Origin: Rubrivirga sp. SAORIC476
GTDB lineage: Bacteria > Bacteroidota > Rhodothermia > Rhodothermales > Rubricoccaceae
Direction: 5' to 3'
DNA: 64,000 bases
Assembly (NCBI RefSeq): GCF_002283555.1
Contig: NZ_MVOI01000006.1
Location: 824,040-888,039 of the forward strand
Shown here: in pieces, positions 16,307-24,573 of the stretch
Layout of the letters: every line of letters starts with the position of its first letter
Position numbering within the stretch: position 1 is the first letter of the stretch
Notes under the pieces: generated by a model
What the model was told of the DNA's origin: nothing
Database searches by the model: none
What the model saw: only the letters and a program-made list of their open reading frames with translations
Made by a program: the position numbers and the translations under genes

Positions 16307-17917
16307 ATGCTCTGCTCTGTCTGGTCTCGCTGTTTCATCGGTTTCGCCCTGCCTCGCCACGTCACGCTCGCCGCGCTCCTCGTGCTCTCGGGAGGAGCCA
16401 CAGCCCAGAGCAACTCCGAGCCACACCCCGACCTGTCGCCGGTCAACCTCCACCTCGTCACGACTCGCATCCAGACCGGCCGGTGGATCTGGGTGGGCGA
16501 CAGCTTCGCGGTGCCGTCGCGCAGCCGAGTGTCGTTCTCGTCACTGGCCACGTGGCCGCTGGAACGGATCGGGGCGGTGACGGTGGGGTCGGGCGCCCGG
16601 ACGGCCCGCTTCGTGCCCGACCCCGAGGTCGGCCGTGAAGTGATCTACGAGGAGGGGTACGTGATCGCGCCGGGGACGCCCCTCGAGTCGACGATGGGGC
16701 TGCCGCTGTACCGCCTCCTGGAGTGGGACCTCCCGGCCGGGCCGACCGACCTGGGCACGCTCGACGTGTTCCGGGCGGAGTTGGACGACAGCCACGCAGC
16801 GGCCCACGGCGGGCTCTTCGTCGGCGGCGCCTCGATCCGGCCGCTGCTCTACGCCCAGCCGGGCGCCGAGGCGCGCGGGGTGCTGCGCATGGCGGAGACG
16901 GAGGCGGCGGAGAGCCCCCTGCCCCTGGAGGGCTTCGCGCTCGGCGAGCCCGCGCCGCTGGCGACCGTCCGCCACTCCGAAGTGTCGGTCACCGCGGACC
17001 TGACGGCGCCGGGCTTCGTCCACCTCGCCGGGTCGGTGCTGAGCGGAGCGCCGGGCCACTACGCTCAGTTCCTCGGCGACGCCTCGTGGAGCTACTGGGG
17101 CTACGCACAAGACGGCGACCCGGCGCTACCGGACTCCGTCAAGCAGTTTCGGACGGCCCACTTCGCGGACTACCTCCAGGCGACCACGCTGGACCTGGCG
17201 CAGCCGACCGTGGTCGCGGTCTACCTCGCCCAGGAGCGGCGCATCATGCCGGTCCTCCAGGAGGTGCTTCAGGGCGTCGTGAACCGCACACGGGCGTCCT
17301 TTCAGCAGGCGGGACTGCCGGAGCCGGTCATCCTGTTCATCCACCCGCACGCCATCGAGACGGTGGTCGTCAACGACGTAGACACGAACACGCGCGCGGC
17401 GGTCGCGATGCGCACCATCGCCCTGAGCGATCCCGGCGTCGCGTTCGTGTCCCTGTACGACGCCACCGACGGGGTCGTCTTCGATGGGCGGCCCGAGGCG
17501 CTGTCCTGGCTCCAGAGCCACGCCCTCGACCGGCTCTCGTTCGGCACCCACGTGGAGGGTCAGGACGGTCCGATCGGCCTGATCGACGAGTACCGGGGCA
17601 ACCTGCTCGACGACAACCGGCTGCACCCGACCCAGGTGGGCGCGGCCTTCTACGCCTACGTCCTCGGCCAGGTGCTGACCGAGTTCGCCGTGTCGGGCAG
17701 CACGAGCACCGCCGACGAGCCCGAGCAGGGACGGGGGGGGAGGCTGGCGCCCAACCCGGCGCGTCCGGGCACGCGCGTGCGCGGTGCGACGGCGGGGACG
17801 CCGGTGGTCGACCTCCTCGGCCGCCATCTCACCGAGGTGGAGGCCGACGGGACGTTCGCCGCGCCAGCGGTGCCTGGCATCTACCTCGTCGGTCGTCAGC
17901 GCCTCGTCGTGGGCTGA
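16307..17917 (+). CDS. Secreted SGNH-hydrolase-like protein, paralogue 3 of 4 (536 aa)
   Basis: The ATG at 16307 gives a signal peptide ending near GGATAQ. The mature part begins HPDLSPVNLHL and has WIWVGDSFAVP (note Val for Met before GDS), GHYAQFLGDASWSYWGY, DLAQPTVVAVYLAQE, PVILFIHPHA, GVAFVSLYDATDGVVFDGRP and LHPTQVGAAFY. The tail is short: APNPARPGTRVRG, VDLLGRHL, GIYLVGRQRLVV. It is strongly similar to paralogue 2 in the 200-residue middle part (AQPGAEARG; APGTPLESTMGLP), so these two probably arose by the most recent duplication. It begins 85 nt after paralogue 2 and is followed by a hairpin at 17943-17961. Confidence 0.7.
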   Translation: MLCSVWSRCFIGFALPRHVTLAALLVLSGGATAQSNSEPHPDLSPVNLHLVTTRIQTGRWIWVGDSFAVPSRSRVSFSSLATWPLERIGAVTVGSGARTARFVPDPEVGREVIYEEGYVIAPGTPLESTMGLPLYRLLEWDLPAGPTDLGTLDVFRAELDDSHAAAHGGLFVGGASIRPLLYAQPGAEARGVLRMAETEAAESPLPLEGFALGEPAPLATVRHSEVSVTADLTAPGFVHLAGSVLSGAPGHYAQFLGDASWSYWGYAQDGDPALPDSVKQFRTAHFADYLQATTLDLAQPTVVAVYLAQERRIMPVLQEVLQGVVNRTRASFQQAGLPEPVILFIHPHAIETVVVNDVDTNTRAAVAMRTIALSDPGVAFVSLYDATDGVVFDGRPEALSWLQSHALDRLSFGTHVEGQDGPIGLIDEYRGNLLDDNRLHPTQVGAAFYAYVLGQVLTEFAVSGSTSTADEPEQGRGGRLAPNPARPGTRVRGATAGTPVVDLLGRHLTEVEADGTFAAPAVPGIYLVGRQRLVVG

Positions 17918-17942
17918 CCGAGCCAGAGAAGAGAACCGGAGA

Positions 17943-17961
17943 GGCCCCTCTCGGAGGGGCC
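17943..17961. terminator. Hairpin after SGNH-like paralogue 3
   Basis: Perfect 8-bp stem GGCCCCTC / GAGGGGCC with loop TCG, 25 nt after the stop codon. There is no T-tract after it, so it may be a weak terminator or an mRNA-stabilising hairpin. It separates paralogue 4 from the first three. Confidence 0.45.
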
Positions 17962-18090
17962 GGACTGTCCCCGGCAGGGTGGGGGCAAATGGGAGTGGAC
18001 TGCCGGAAAGGGTGCAAGTGAGTGGGTATTCTAATCATGTGTGTGAGGACTTTCATCTCGCCTGTGATCCATCCCGTTTGCTGAGAGACG

Positions 18091-19656
18091 ATGCGGCTGC
18101 CAGTGTTTACAAGGGTTTGGGTCCTGATCATGCTGGCTTCTGGAGGTGGGGCTGCACAGACCCTCTCCAATCCTCCGGACCTGTCGCCGGTCGACGTCGA
18201 CCTCGTCCGGCCCCTGATCGCGGAGGGACGCTGGATCTGGATGGGCGACAGCTACGCTGTGCCGTACCGGTTGCGCGTCCCATTCGCGACGCTGGTGACG
18301 TGGCCGCTTTCGCACGTGGGCGCGGTCTCCGTCGGCCCGAAGTCTCCGCTCGGGCGTCAGGTGCCGGCCGAGATTCAGCCGCAGGTCGTGGCCGACGGCA
18401 ACGGCTTCGTGCTGGCCGCCGGGACACCGACGGAGGACCGCATGGGGCTCCCGCTGTACCAGATGCTGGAATGGGACCTCCCGGCAGGCGACAGCGACCT
18501 GGGGAGGATGTACCTGGGCTTCTCCTACCTCCTGGACGGGTACGCGGCGCTCGACGGGACCCCGTTCAATGGACCGACCGAGGCGAGGCCCCTCGTGTAC
18601 ACCCGCCCCGGGGCAGCGAGCCCGAGTCGCCTGCGCTACTCGGACACCTCAGAAACGCCGTCGCCCCGCCTCGTGGGAGACGCCGACGGGTTCGCGCTGG
18701 GACAGGGCACGGCCATCGAGACCTCGCGGGACCGTCTGGTCCCGCTCCGGGCGTCCCTCGACGTGCCCGAGGTGGTCCACCTCGCGGGCACCGTGATCGC
18801 GGGCGAGCCCGGCCACTACGCCCAGTTCCTCGGCGACGAGTCGTGGAGCTACTGGGGGTTCAGTTCCGACGCCGACCCGGTCCCGGACTCGCTGAAGCGG
18901 TTCCGTACCGATGACCTGGCCGGGTACCTCGCCGCGACGACCCTGGACCCGGCGCAGCCGTCGGTGGTCGCCATCCACCTCGCGCACGAGCGTCGCCCGG
19001 AGGCGCTGCTCCGGACCACACTGGAGCGCATGGTGGCCCAGACCCGCGACGCCTTCGACCGGTCAGGTCTCGGCGCGCCCGTGATCCTGTTCGTCCACCC
19101 CCAGGCGATCGACACGGCCATCATCGACACGGCCGAAAAGAATGAGCGGAACGGAGTCGTGATGCGCGAGATGGCGCTCGCTGACGACCGGATCGCATTC
19201 GTGTCGCTCTACGATGCCACCGACGGGGTCGTGTTCGACGGGCGCCCGGAGGCGCGCGCCTGGCTGGAAGCTTCCCCCTACGCATCCTTCTGCTTCGGAT
19301 CGCGGTGCCGCGGCCGCGCCGTCGAACTCCTCGCCGAGTCCGGGGGCAACCTGCTGGACGCGAGGCGGCTCCACACGACCGAGCACGGCGCCCTGTTCTT
19401 CTCCGCCCTGCTCGGCGAACTCCTCACCGGCCGACCGGTGGCCTGCGACTGCCCGACCGAACCGCCGCCAGCGAGTGGCCTGCTGTTCCCCAATCCCATC
19501 CGCACCGGCGACTGGGTGTCGGGCGCGCTCCCCGACGAGCCGGTCTACGACGCCCGGGGTCGCCGCGTCGGCCGGACCGACCCTGCCGGGAGGTTCGTCG
19601 CGCCGTCGGTGCCGGGCGTCTACTTCGTCGGCGGCGCCCGGCTGGTGGTGCAGTAG
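18091..19656 (+). CDS. Secreted SGNH-hydrolase-like protein, paralogue 4 of 4 (521 aa)
   Basis: The signal peptide (MRLPVFTRVWVLIMLASGGG, cut near AAQ) is followed by DLSPVDVDLVRPLI and WIWMGDSYAVP with Ser54 at the same residue number as in paralogue 1. Family blocks: GHYAQFLGDESWSYWGF, DPAQPSVVAIHLAHE, PVILFVHPQA, IAFVSLYDATDGVVFDGRP. It is the most divergent member: the C-terminal His block is LHTTEHGALFF (Pro lost), a CFGSRCRGR insert adds two cysteines, and the sorting tail starts after a CDCPTEPPPASG linker. It lies 173 nt after paralogue 3, preceded by AT-richer sequence and a hairpin, so it may have its own promoter. It converges on the HAD gene with 3 nt between the stops. Confidence 0.7.
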   Translation: MRLPVFTRVWVLIMLASGGGAAQTLSNPPDLSPVDVDLVRPLIAEGRWIWMGDSYAVPYRLRVPFATLVTWPLSHVGAVSVGPKSPLGRQVPAEIQPQVVADGNGFVLAAGTPTEDRMGLPLYQMLEWDLPAGDSDLGRMYLGFSYLLDGYAALDGTPFNGPTEARPLVYTRPGAASPSRLRYSDTSETPSPRLVGDADGFALGQGTAIETSRDRLVPLRASLDVPEVVHLAGTVIAGEPGHYAQFLGDESWSYWGFSSDADPVPDSLKRFRTDDLAGYLAATTLDPAQPSVVAIHLAHERRPEALLRTTLERMVAQTRDAFDRSGLGAPVILFVHPQAIDTAIIDTAEKNERNGVVMREMALADDRIAFVSLYDATDGVVFDGRPEARAWLEASPYASFCFGSRCRGRAVELLAESGGNLLDARRLHTTEHGALFFSALLGELLTGRPVACDCPTEPPPASGLLFPNPIRTGDWVSGALPDEPVYDARGRRVGRTDPAGRFVAPSVPGVYFVGGARLVVQ

Positions 19657-19659
19657 GCG

Positions 19660-20340
19660 CTACAGCCGGTCGAGCGAGAAGCCCTCGAGCGTGTCCAGCA
19701 CCAGATCCGCCTCGCGGAGGTCGTCGGCCGAGTAGTAGCCGGTCGCGACGGCCACCGCGACCGCGCCGACGGCCCGGGCGCACGCGATGTCGCGCGGTGT
19801 GTCGCCGATGATGACCAGTTCCTCGTGCGCCACCTCGCGCCCGAACCGCTTCGAGGCGCGCTGCGCGGCGATCACCGGCAGCGTGTTGCGGTCGGCGTGG
19901 TCGCTGCCGAAGGCGCCGAAGGGCAGCTCGGCCGCGCTCAGGTCGATCCGCTCGATCTTGCGGTACGCCAGCGGCTCCAGGTTGCCGGTCAGCATGCCCA
20001 TCTCCGCGCCCTCGGCGGCGAGGCGGCGGACGAGCGACACGGCGCCGGGCAGGTCCTCGACGGTCGCCTCGGGCAGGTTGGCGTGCATCCGGTCGGCGTA
20101 GAGCGACAGGAAGGCGTCCGTGTGCGAGCGGTCCACGGGCAACCCCCGCTCGGCTGCGGCGTCGAGGATCTCGCCGAAGATCTGAGGGTCGGTCTTGCCC
20201 GAGAACGAGATGTCCGAAAAGTCGAACGTCTCACCTGCGAGGTCGGTCAGCGCGGCATTCACGGAGCGGCGGCCGACGCCGTGCGACTGGAGCAGCGTGC
20301 CGTCGATGTCGAAGAGGAGGACCGGGGAGGAAGTGGGCAC
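19660..20340 (-). CDS. HAD-superfamily phosphatase, phosphoglycolate-phosphatase-like (226 aa)
   Basis: Motif I is LLFDIDGTLL (Asp nucleophile and acid/base Asp), motif II MLTGN, a Lys/Arg-bearing helix RKIERI, and motif IV IGDTPRDIACARA. The helical cap between motifs I and II (about residues 20-95) fits the Gph/PGP branch. Reaction: hydrolysis of a small phosphate ester, possibly 2-phosphoglycolate formed during DNA repair. The start is taken as GTG at 20340, six residues before the first strand; the frame is open far upstream, but that part lies outside the fold. It is divergent from polA with a 207-bp gap. Confidence 0.88.
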   Translation of the reverse strand: MPTSSPVLLFDIDGTLLQSHGVGRRSVNAALTDLAGETFDFSDISFSGKTDPQIFGEILDAAAERGLPVDRSHTDAFLSLYADRMHANLPEATVEDLPGAVSLVRRLAAEGAEMGMLTGNLEPLAYRKIERIDLSAAELPFGAFGSDHADRNTLPVIAAQRASKRFGREVAHEELVIIGDTPRDIACARAVGAVAVAVATGYYSADDLREADLVLDTLEGFSLDRL

Positions 20341-20547
20341 GGGGATCGAAGGGTGGGGGACAGGCCGTCGGGGAAGACGCGGAGTCGGAACAACACCTGG
20401 GGAGCGCATCGGCTCCGTTTTGATTCTGTGAGGGGGCCACTCGGGGAATCTCCCGACATCGGGCCGCGCCCACTTCACGCGAGCGACAACCCGTCGGCAC
20501 CGGGCGGCGTTACCGTGCCTCGTCCGCTCCGACTCCCTCTGCTCCCG

Positions 20548-23500
20548 ATGGCCGACCAGCCTTCCCTCTTCGACGACGACGACCTCTTCGACGGCCTCGA
20601 CGCGCCCGACGACCTGACCATCACCGCGCCGCCGACGCCGTCCGCCGACGCACCGTCGCTCTTCGACGCGGGCGCGCCGCCGGAGGCCGACCTGACGGTC
20701 ACGCTCCCCGACGACCGGGATGACCCCGAGGCCGTCCCGAACGACCTCGACGGCATCGAGGGCGATGAGGCCCGCGAGACGCTCTTTCTCGCCGACGCGA
20801 TGGCGCTCGCCTACCGGGCCTTCTTCTCGATGAAGAACGCCTCCCTGACGGCCCCCGACGGCACCGACACCCGCACGCTCTACGGCTTCGCGACGGCCCT
20901 CCTGAAGCTGCTGGAGGACGAGCGCCCCGAGCACATCGCGGTCGTCTTCGACGCCATCGGCGGGCAGCCGACGTTCCGCGACCAGCTCTACGACGACTAC
21001 AAGGCGCACCGGCCGCCCATGCCGCCTGAGATCAAGTCCAACATCCCGCTCATCAAGCGGCTCGTCGAAGCCTTCGACATCCCGGTGCTCGAAGTCGCGG
21101 GCGTCGAGGCGGACGACGTGATCGGGACGCTCGCCAAGCGCGCCGAGGACGAGGGCGTCGACGCGGTCATCTTCTCGGCCGACAAGGACTTCCGCCAGCT
21201 GCTCTCCGACCGCGTCTCGATGCTCCGGCCGCCCTACATGGGCGAGGTGTTCAACCGCGAGACGCCCGAGACCTTCCGGGAGAAGTACGGCGGCCTTGAG
21301 CCGGCCCAGTTCATCGACCTGCTGGCGCTCATGGGCGACTCGGCCGACAACGTGCCGGGTGTGCCGGGCATCGGCGAGAAGACGGCCATCAAGCTCATCG
21401 ACGAGTACGGCGACGTGGAAACGCTCATTGAGCACGCCGCCGACCTCAAGGGCAAGCGCGCCCGCGAGGGCATGACCGACCACGCCGACGACGCGCGTCT
21501 CTCGAAGCAGCTCGTCACCATCCGCTGCGACGTGCCGCTGAAGGGGGCCGACGGCGAGCCGCTCGACTGGCACACGCTCCGCCGCACCGACCCCGACCTG
21601 GACGAACTGGAGGCGCTGTTCGACGCCGTCGGCTTCGGGTCGCGGCTGCGGACGCGCGTCCGCACCTACGCCACCGGCCGCAGCACGCGCAGCCGCAAGA
21701 CGTTCACCACGCTCCCCGAGGACGACCCGTCGCTCAGCTTCGACTTCGGCCCCTACGAGCCCGTCACGGCCATGGACGCCGACGCGGTGACGTATGCGAC
21801 GGTCTACGAGGCCGACGACCTCGACGCGGCCGCGGACGTGGTCGAGGGCGCCGAGCGGCTGTCCTTCGACACCGAGACCACATCCACCGACGCCATGCGG
21901 GCGGCCCTCGTCGGCGTGTCGCTGGCGAAGGCCGAGAAGCGGGCCGTCTACGTGCCCACGCCGCTGCCCGACGGGACGCCCCAGGACGCCGCGCTCGCCC
22001 CGATCCGCGCCGCGCTCGAAGACGCCGACCTCCTCAAGGTGGGCCACAACGTCAAGTACGACCTCAAGGTGCTCGCCCGGCACGGCGTCACCGTCCGCGG
22101 CCCCGTGTTCGACACGATGGTGGCGCACTACCTCCTCGACCCCGAGGCGAGCCACAAGCTGGACGACGTGTCCAGCTTCCACCTGAACTACCGTCCGCAG
22201 CCCATCACCGACCTGATCGGGACGGGCAAGAATGCGCTCACGATGGATCAGGTGCCGGTCGAGGACGTCGGCCCGTACGCCTGCGAGGACGCCGACATCG
22301 CGCTCCGGCTGGTGCCGGTGCTCACCGAGGCGCTCAAAGCCGTCGACGACGGCCGGGGGCGGCTGCTGGAGATCGCCGAGGCCATCGAGTTCCCGCTCGT
22401 GCCGGTGCTGGCGGCGATGGAGATGGCGGGCGTCAAGGTGGACGAGGCCGTCCTCGCCGACATCAGCCGCCAGTTGGACGGGCAACTGACGGAACTGGAG
22501 GCGGAGATCTACGGCCTCGCCGGGCGCGAATTCGGCATCGGCTCGCCCAAGCAGATCGGCGAGGTCCTGTTCAACGACCCGCCGACGGACGAGGAGCGGG
22601 CGGCCTACGAGACGTGGGTCCAGGACGTCAAGGACAACGAGGCGGGCGAGGTCGCAGGCGACCCGGACGCCAAGCCCAAGACCAAGAAGCAGCTCGCGGA
22701 GGAGGCGCCGACGTTCGGGCTGGGCCTGCAGCCGCTCGGCAAGACCAAGACGGGCCAGCCCAAGACCGACGAGCGCGTCCTGAGCGAGCTGGCCCAGGAG
22801 CACGCGCTCCCCGCCCTTATCCTCGACTGGCGGAAGGTGTCCAAGCTGAAGTCCACCTACGTCGACAAGCTGCCGGAGCTGATCCACCCGGACACGGGGC
22901 GCATCCACACCGACTTCGCCCAGACCGTCACGGCGACCGGGCGGCTCTCGTCCACCAACCCGAACCTCCAGAACATCCCGATCCGCACGGACTTGGGCAA
23001 GGAGATCCGCAAGGCGTTCGTCGCCGAGCCGGGGCACCGACTCCTCGCGGCCGACTACGCCCAGATCGAGCTGCGCATCATCGCCTCCATGTCCGGTGAC
23101 CCCGACATGACGCGGGCGTTCGCGGAGCAGCAGGACATCCACACGGCCGCCGCGGCGCGCGTCTTCGACGTGGACTACGACGCCGTCACGCGCGCCCAGC
23201 GCGACCGTGTCAAGCAGGTCAACTACGGCATCCCGTACGGCATCTCGGCCTTCGGGCTGGCCCAGCGGCTCCGCATCGGCAACGGCGAGGCGCAGGAGCT
23301 GATCGACCAGTACCGGGCCTCGTACCCGCGCGTGATCGAGTTCCTGGACGGGCTGGTGGAGGACGCGCGACGCAACGGCTACGTGGAGACGCTGCTCGGG
23401 CGGCGCCGCTACCTGCCGCTGATCACGGCGCGCAACCCCAACGACCGCGCCTTCGCCGAGCGCGTGGCCGTCAACATGCCCATCCAGGGCACGCAGGCGG

Positions 23501-23730
23501 ACATGATCAAGAAGGCCATGATCTCGATCCACGACGGCCTGGGCGCGGTCTCGGCAGGCGCCCGCATGATCCTCCAGGTCCACGACGAGCTGGTGTTCGA
23601 GGTGCCCGAGGCGGACGTGGAGGCGGTCTCGACGTTTGTCCGCGAGGAGATGGTGACGGCGTTCCCCCTCGGCGACGTGCCGGTCGTGGTGGACGTGGGG
23701 ATCGCGGACAACTGGCTGGACGCGCACTGA
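20548..23730 (+). CDS. polA: DNA polymerase I with 5'-3' and 3'-5' exonuclease domains (1060 aa)
   Basis: Domains in order: an acidic N-terminal extension (1-70) unusual for Pol I, beginning MADQPSLFDDDD; a FEN-like 5'-3' exonuclease (about 72-340; FLADAMALAYRAF, SADKDFRQLL, PGVPGIGEKTA); a 3'-5' exonuclease with intact proofreading residues (FDTETT, Asp441/Glu443; GHNVKYDLK; YACEDAD); and the polymerase (about 650-1060) with motif A AADYAQIELR (Asp836), the O-helix RVKQVNYGIPYGISAFG and motif C QVHDELVFE (Asp1013, Glu1014). It functions in Okazaki fragment processing and repair. A charged insert near residues 680-740 (KPKTKKQLAEE) enlarges the thumb region. Tyr893 replaces the usual Phe of the O-helix. 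The start at 20548 is the first Met of the frame that precedes the acidic extension. Confidence 0.97.
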   Translation: MADQPSLFDDDDLFDGLDAPDDLTITAPPTPSADAPSLFDAGAPPEADLTVTLPDDRDDPEAVPNDLDGIEGDEARETLFLADAMALAYRAFFSMKNASLTAPDGTDTRTLYGFATALLKLLEDERPEHIAVVFDAIGGQPTFRDQLYDDYKAHRPPMPPEIKSNIPLIKRLVEAFDIPVLEVAGVEADDVIGTLAKRAEDEGVDAVIFSADKDFRQLLSDRVSMLRPPYMGEVFNRETPETFREKYGGLEPAQFIDLLALMGDSADNVPGVPGIGEKTAIKLIDEYGDVETLIEHAADLKGKRAREGMTDHADDARLSKQLVTIRCDVPLKGADGEPLDWHTLRRTDPDLDELEALFDAVGFGSRLRTRVRTYATGRSTRSRKTFTTLPEDDPSLSFDFGPYEPVTAMDADAVTYATVYEADDLDAAADVVEGAERLSFDTETTSTDAMRAALVGVSLAKAEKRAVYVPTPLPDGTPQDAALAPIRAALEDADLLKVGHNVKYDLKVLARHGVTVRGPVFDTMVAHYLLDPEASHKLDDVSSFHLNYRPQPITDLIGTGKNALTMDQVPVEDVGPYACEDADIALRLVPVLTEALKAVDDGRGRLLEIAEAIEFPLVPVLAAMEMAGVKVDEAVLADISRQLDGQLTELEAEIYGLAGREFGIGSPKQIGEVLFNDPPTDEERAAYETWVQDVKDNEAGEVAGDPDAKPKTKKQLAEEAPTFGLGLQPLGKTKTGQPKTDERVLSELAQEHALPALILDWRKVSKLKSTYVDKLPELIHPDTGRIHTDFAQTVTATGRLSSTNPNLQNIPIRTDLGKEIRKAFVAEPGHRLLAADYAQIELRIIASMSGDPDMTRAFAEQQDIHTAAAARVFDVDYDAVTRAQRDRVKQVNYGIPYGISAFGLAQRLRIGNGEAQELIDQYRASYPRVIEFLDGLVEDARRNGYVETLLGRRRYLPLITARNPNDRAFAERVAVNMPIQGTQADMIKKAMISIHDGLGAVSAGARMILQVHDELVFEVPEADVEAVSTFVREEMVTAFPLGDVPVVVDVGIADNWLDAH

Positions 23731-23802
23731 TCCCGGCTTCGCCAGGAGGCATGGGGGATGCGGCAGGAGGCATGGGGCGTCGCCCCGGCCTCGTGCCGTC
23801 CG

Positions 23803-23820
23803 GCCTCGGCGCCGAGGCGG
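23803..23820. repeat. Dispersed palindrome GCCTCGGCGCCGAGGCGG
   Basis: Perfect 16-bp palindrome (23803-23818) followed by GG, located 73 nt after the polA stop and just before the start of the ZIP-like gene. It is one of five intergenic copies in this window. Confidence 0.8.
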
Positions 23821-23822
23821 GG

Positions 23823-23830
23823 TAGGTTGG
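23823..23830 (+). promoter_or_regulatory. Possible -7 element TAGGTTGG
   Basis: It resembles the Bacteroidota TAnnTTTG element and lies 4 nt before the ATG of the ZIP-like gene, directly after the palindrome at 23803-23820. If active it would give a near-leaderless transcript. Confidence 0.28.
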
Positions 23831-23834
23831 GCGC

Positions 23835-24548
23835 ATGTGGGTGCTCCTCCTCTCCGTCGGCCTCGCGCTGGTCCATCTGATGGCGGGCGGGCTGCGGTTC
23901 CTCTCCGTGGAGCCCCGGAGCCGGTGGCTGTCGCTGGCGGGCGGCATCTCGGTGGCCTACGTGTTCGCGCACCTGCTGCCCCAGGTGGCGGCCGGACAGG
24001 AGGCGCTGGCCGAGGTCGACGCGGCCCGGCTCGTGGTGGGGGAGGGGCACGTGTGGCTGCTGGCCCTGCTCGGGCTGGTCGTGTTCTACGGCCTGGAGCG
24101 GGCGGCGCTGGTGTCGCGCGCAGACGACGCGGACGACGAGCCGAGCGCGGGCGTGTTCTGGATCCACATGGCGTCGTACGGCCTCTACAACGCGCTCATC
24201 GGCTACCTGCTGACGCACGGGGAGGCGCAGACGGGCACTGAGCGAGGCCTGTTCTGGGTAGCGATGGCGCTCCACTTCTGCGTCAACGACGCGGGGCTGC
24301 GGGCGCACCACCGCGACACGTACGACCGCGTCGGACGGTGGGGGCTGGCAGCGGCCGTGGTCGCGGGGACGGCGGTGGGTCTCGGGACGGCTGTCCACCC
24401 GGCCGTGGTGGCGGGGCTGGTGGCCTTCCTGGCGGGCGGCGTCGTGCTCAACACGCTCAAGGAGGAACTGCCCGAGGAGCGCGCGAGCCGGTTCTGGCCG
24501 TTCGCGCTCGGCGCGGCGGGCTACGCGGCCCTGCTGACGGTGCTCTGA
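23835..24548 (+). CDS. ZIP-like multi-pass membrane protein (237 aa)
   Basis: Seven or so hydrophobic helices are visible. The arrangement resembles the ZIP metal-transporter fold: an early helix ending FAHLLPQVAAG, a central helix with WVAMALHFCVNDAGLRAHH (His and Asn where ZIP proteins have HN), and a last pair with FLAGGVVLNTLKEELPEE, like the ZIP AG..L....ELLPE ending. The classical HEG.AE motif is missing, so metal transport is uncertain and a degenerate homologue is equally possible. It converges on the hybrid kinase gene; a 12-bp GC palindrome (24556-24567) lies between the two stops. Confidence 0.6.
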   Translation: MWVLLLSVGLALVHLMAGGLRFLSVEPRSRWLSLAGGISVAYVFAHLLPQVAAGQEALAEVDAARLVVGEGHVWLLALLGLVVFYGLERAALVSRADDADDEPSAGVFWIHMASYGLYNALIGYLLTHGEAQTGTERGLFWVAMALHFCVNDAGLRAHHRDTYDRVGRWGLAAAVVAGTAVGLGTAVHPAVVAGLVAFLAGGVVLNTLKEELPEERASRFWPFALGAAGYAALLTVL

Positions 24549-24573
24549 GCCATCGCCGCCGCGGCGGGCGGGG

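Noticed and set aside
19660-23727. A very long minus-strand open frame opposite DNA polymerase I
   Set aside because: Only its final 226 codons encode a recognisable protein (HAD phosphatase). The rest mirrors polA in a high-GC, third-position-biased region and has no family features.
24556-24567. Terminator between the ZIP-like gene and the hybrid kinase
   Set aside because: The CCGCCGCGGCGG palindrome has no loop and no T-tract. In such GC-rich DNA it may be chance.
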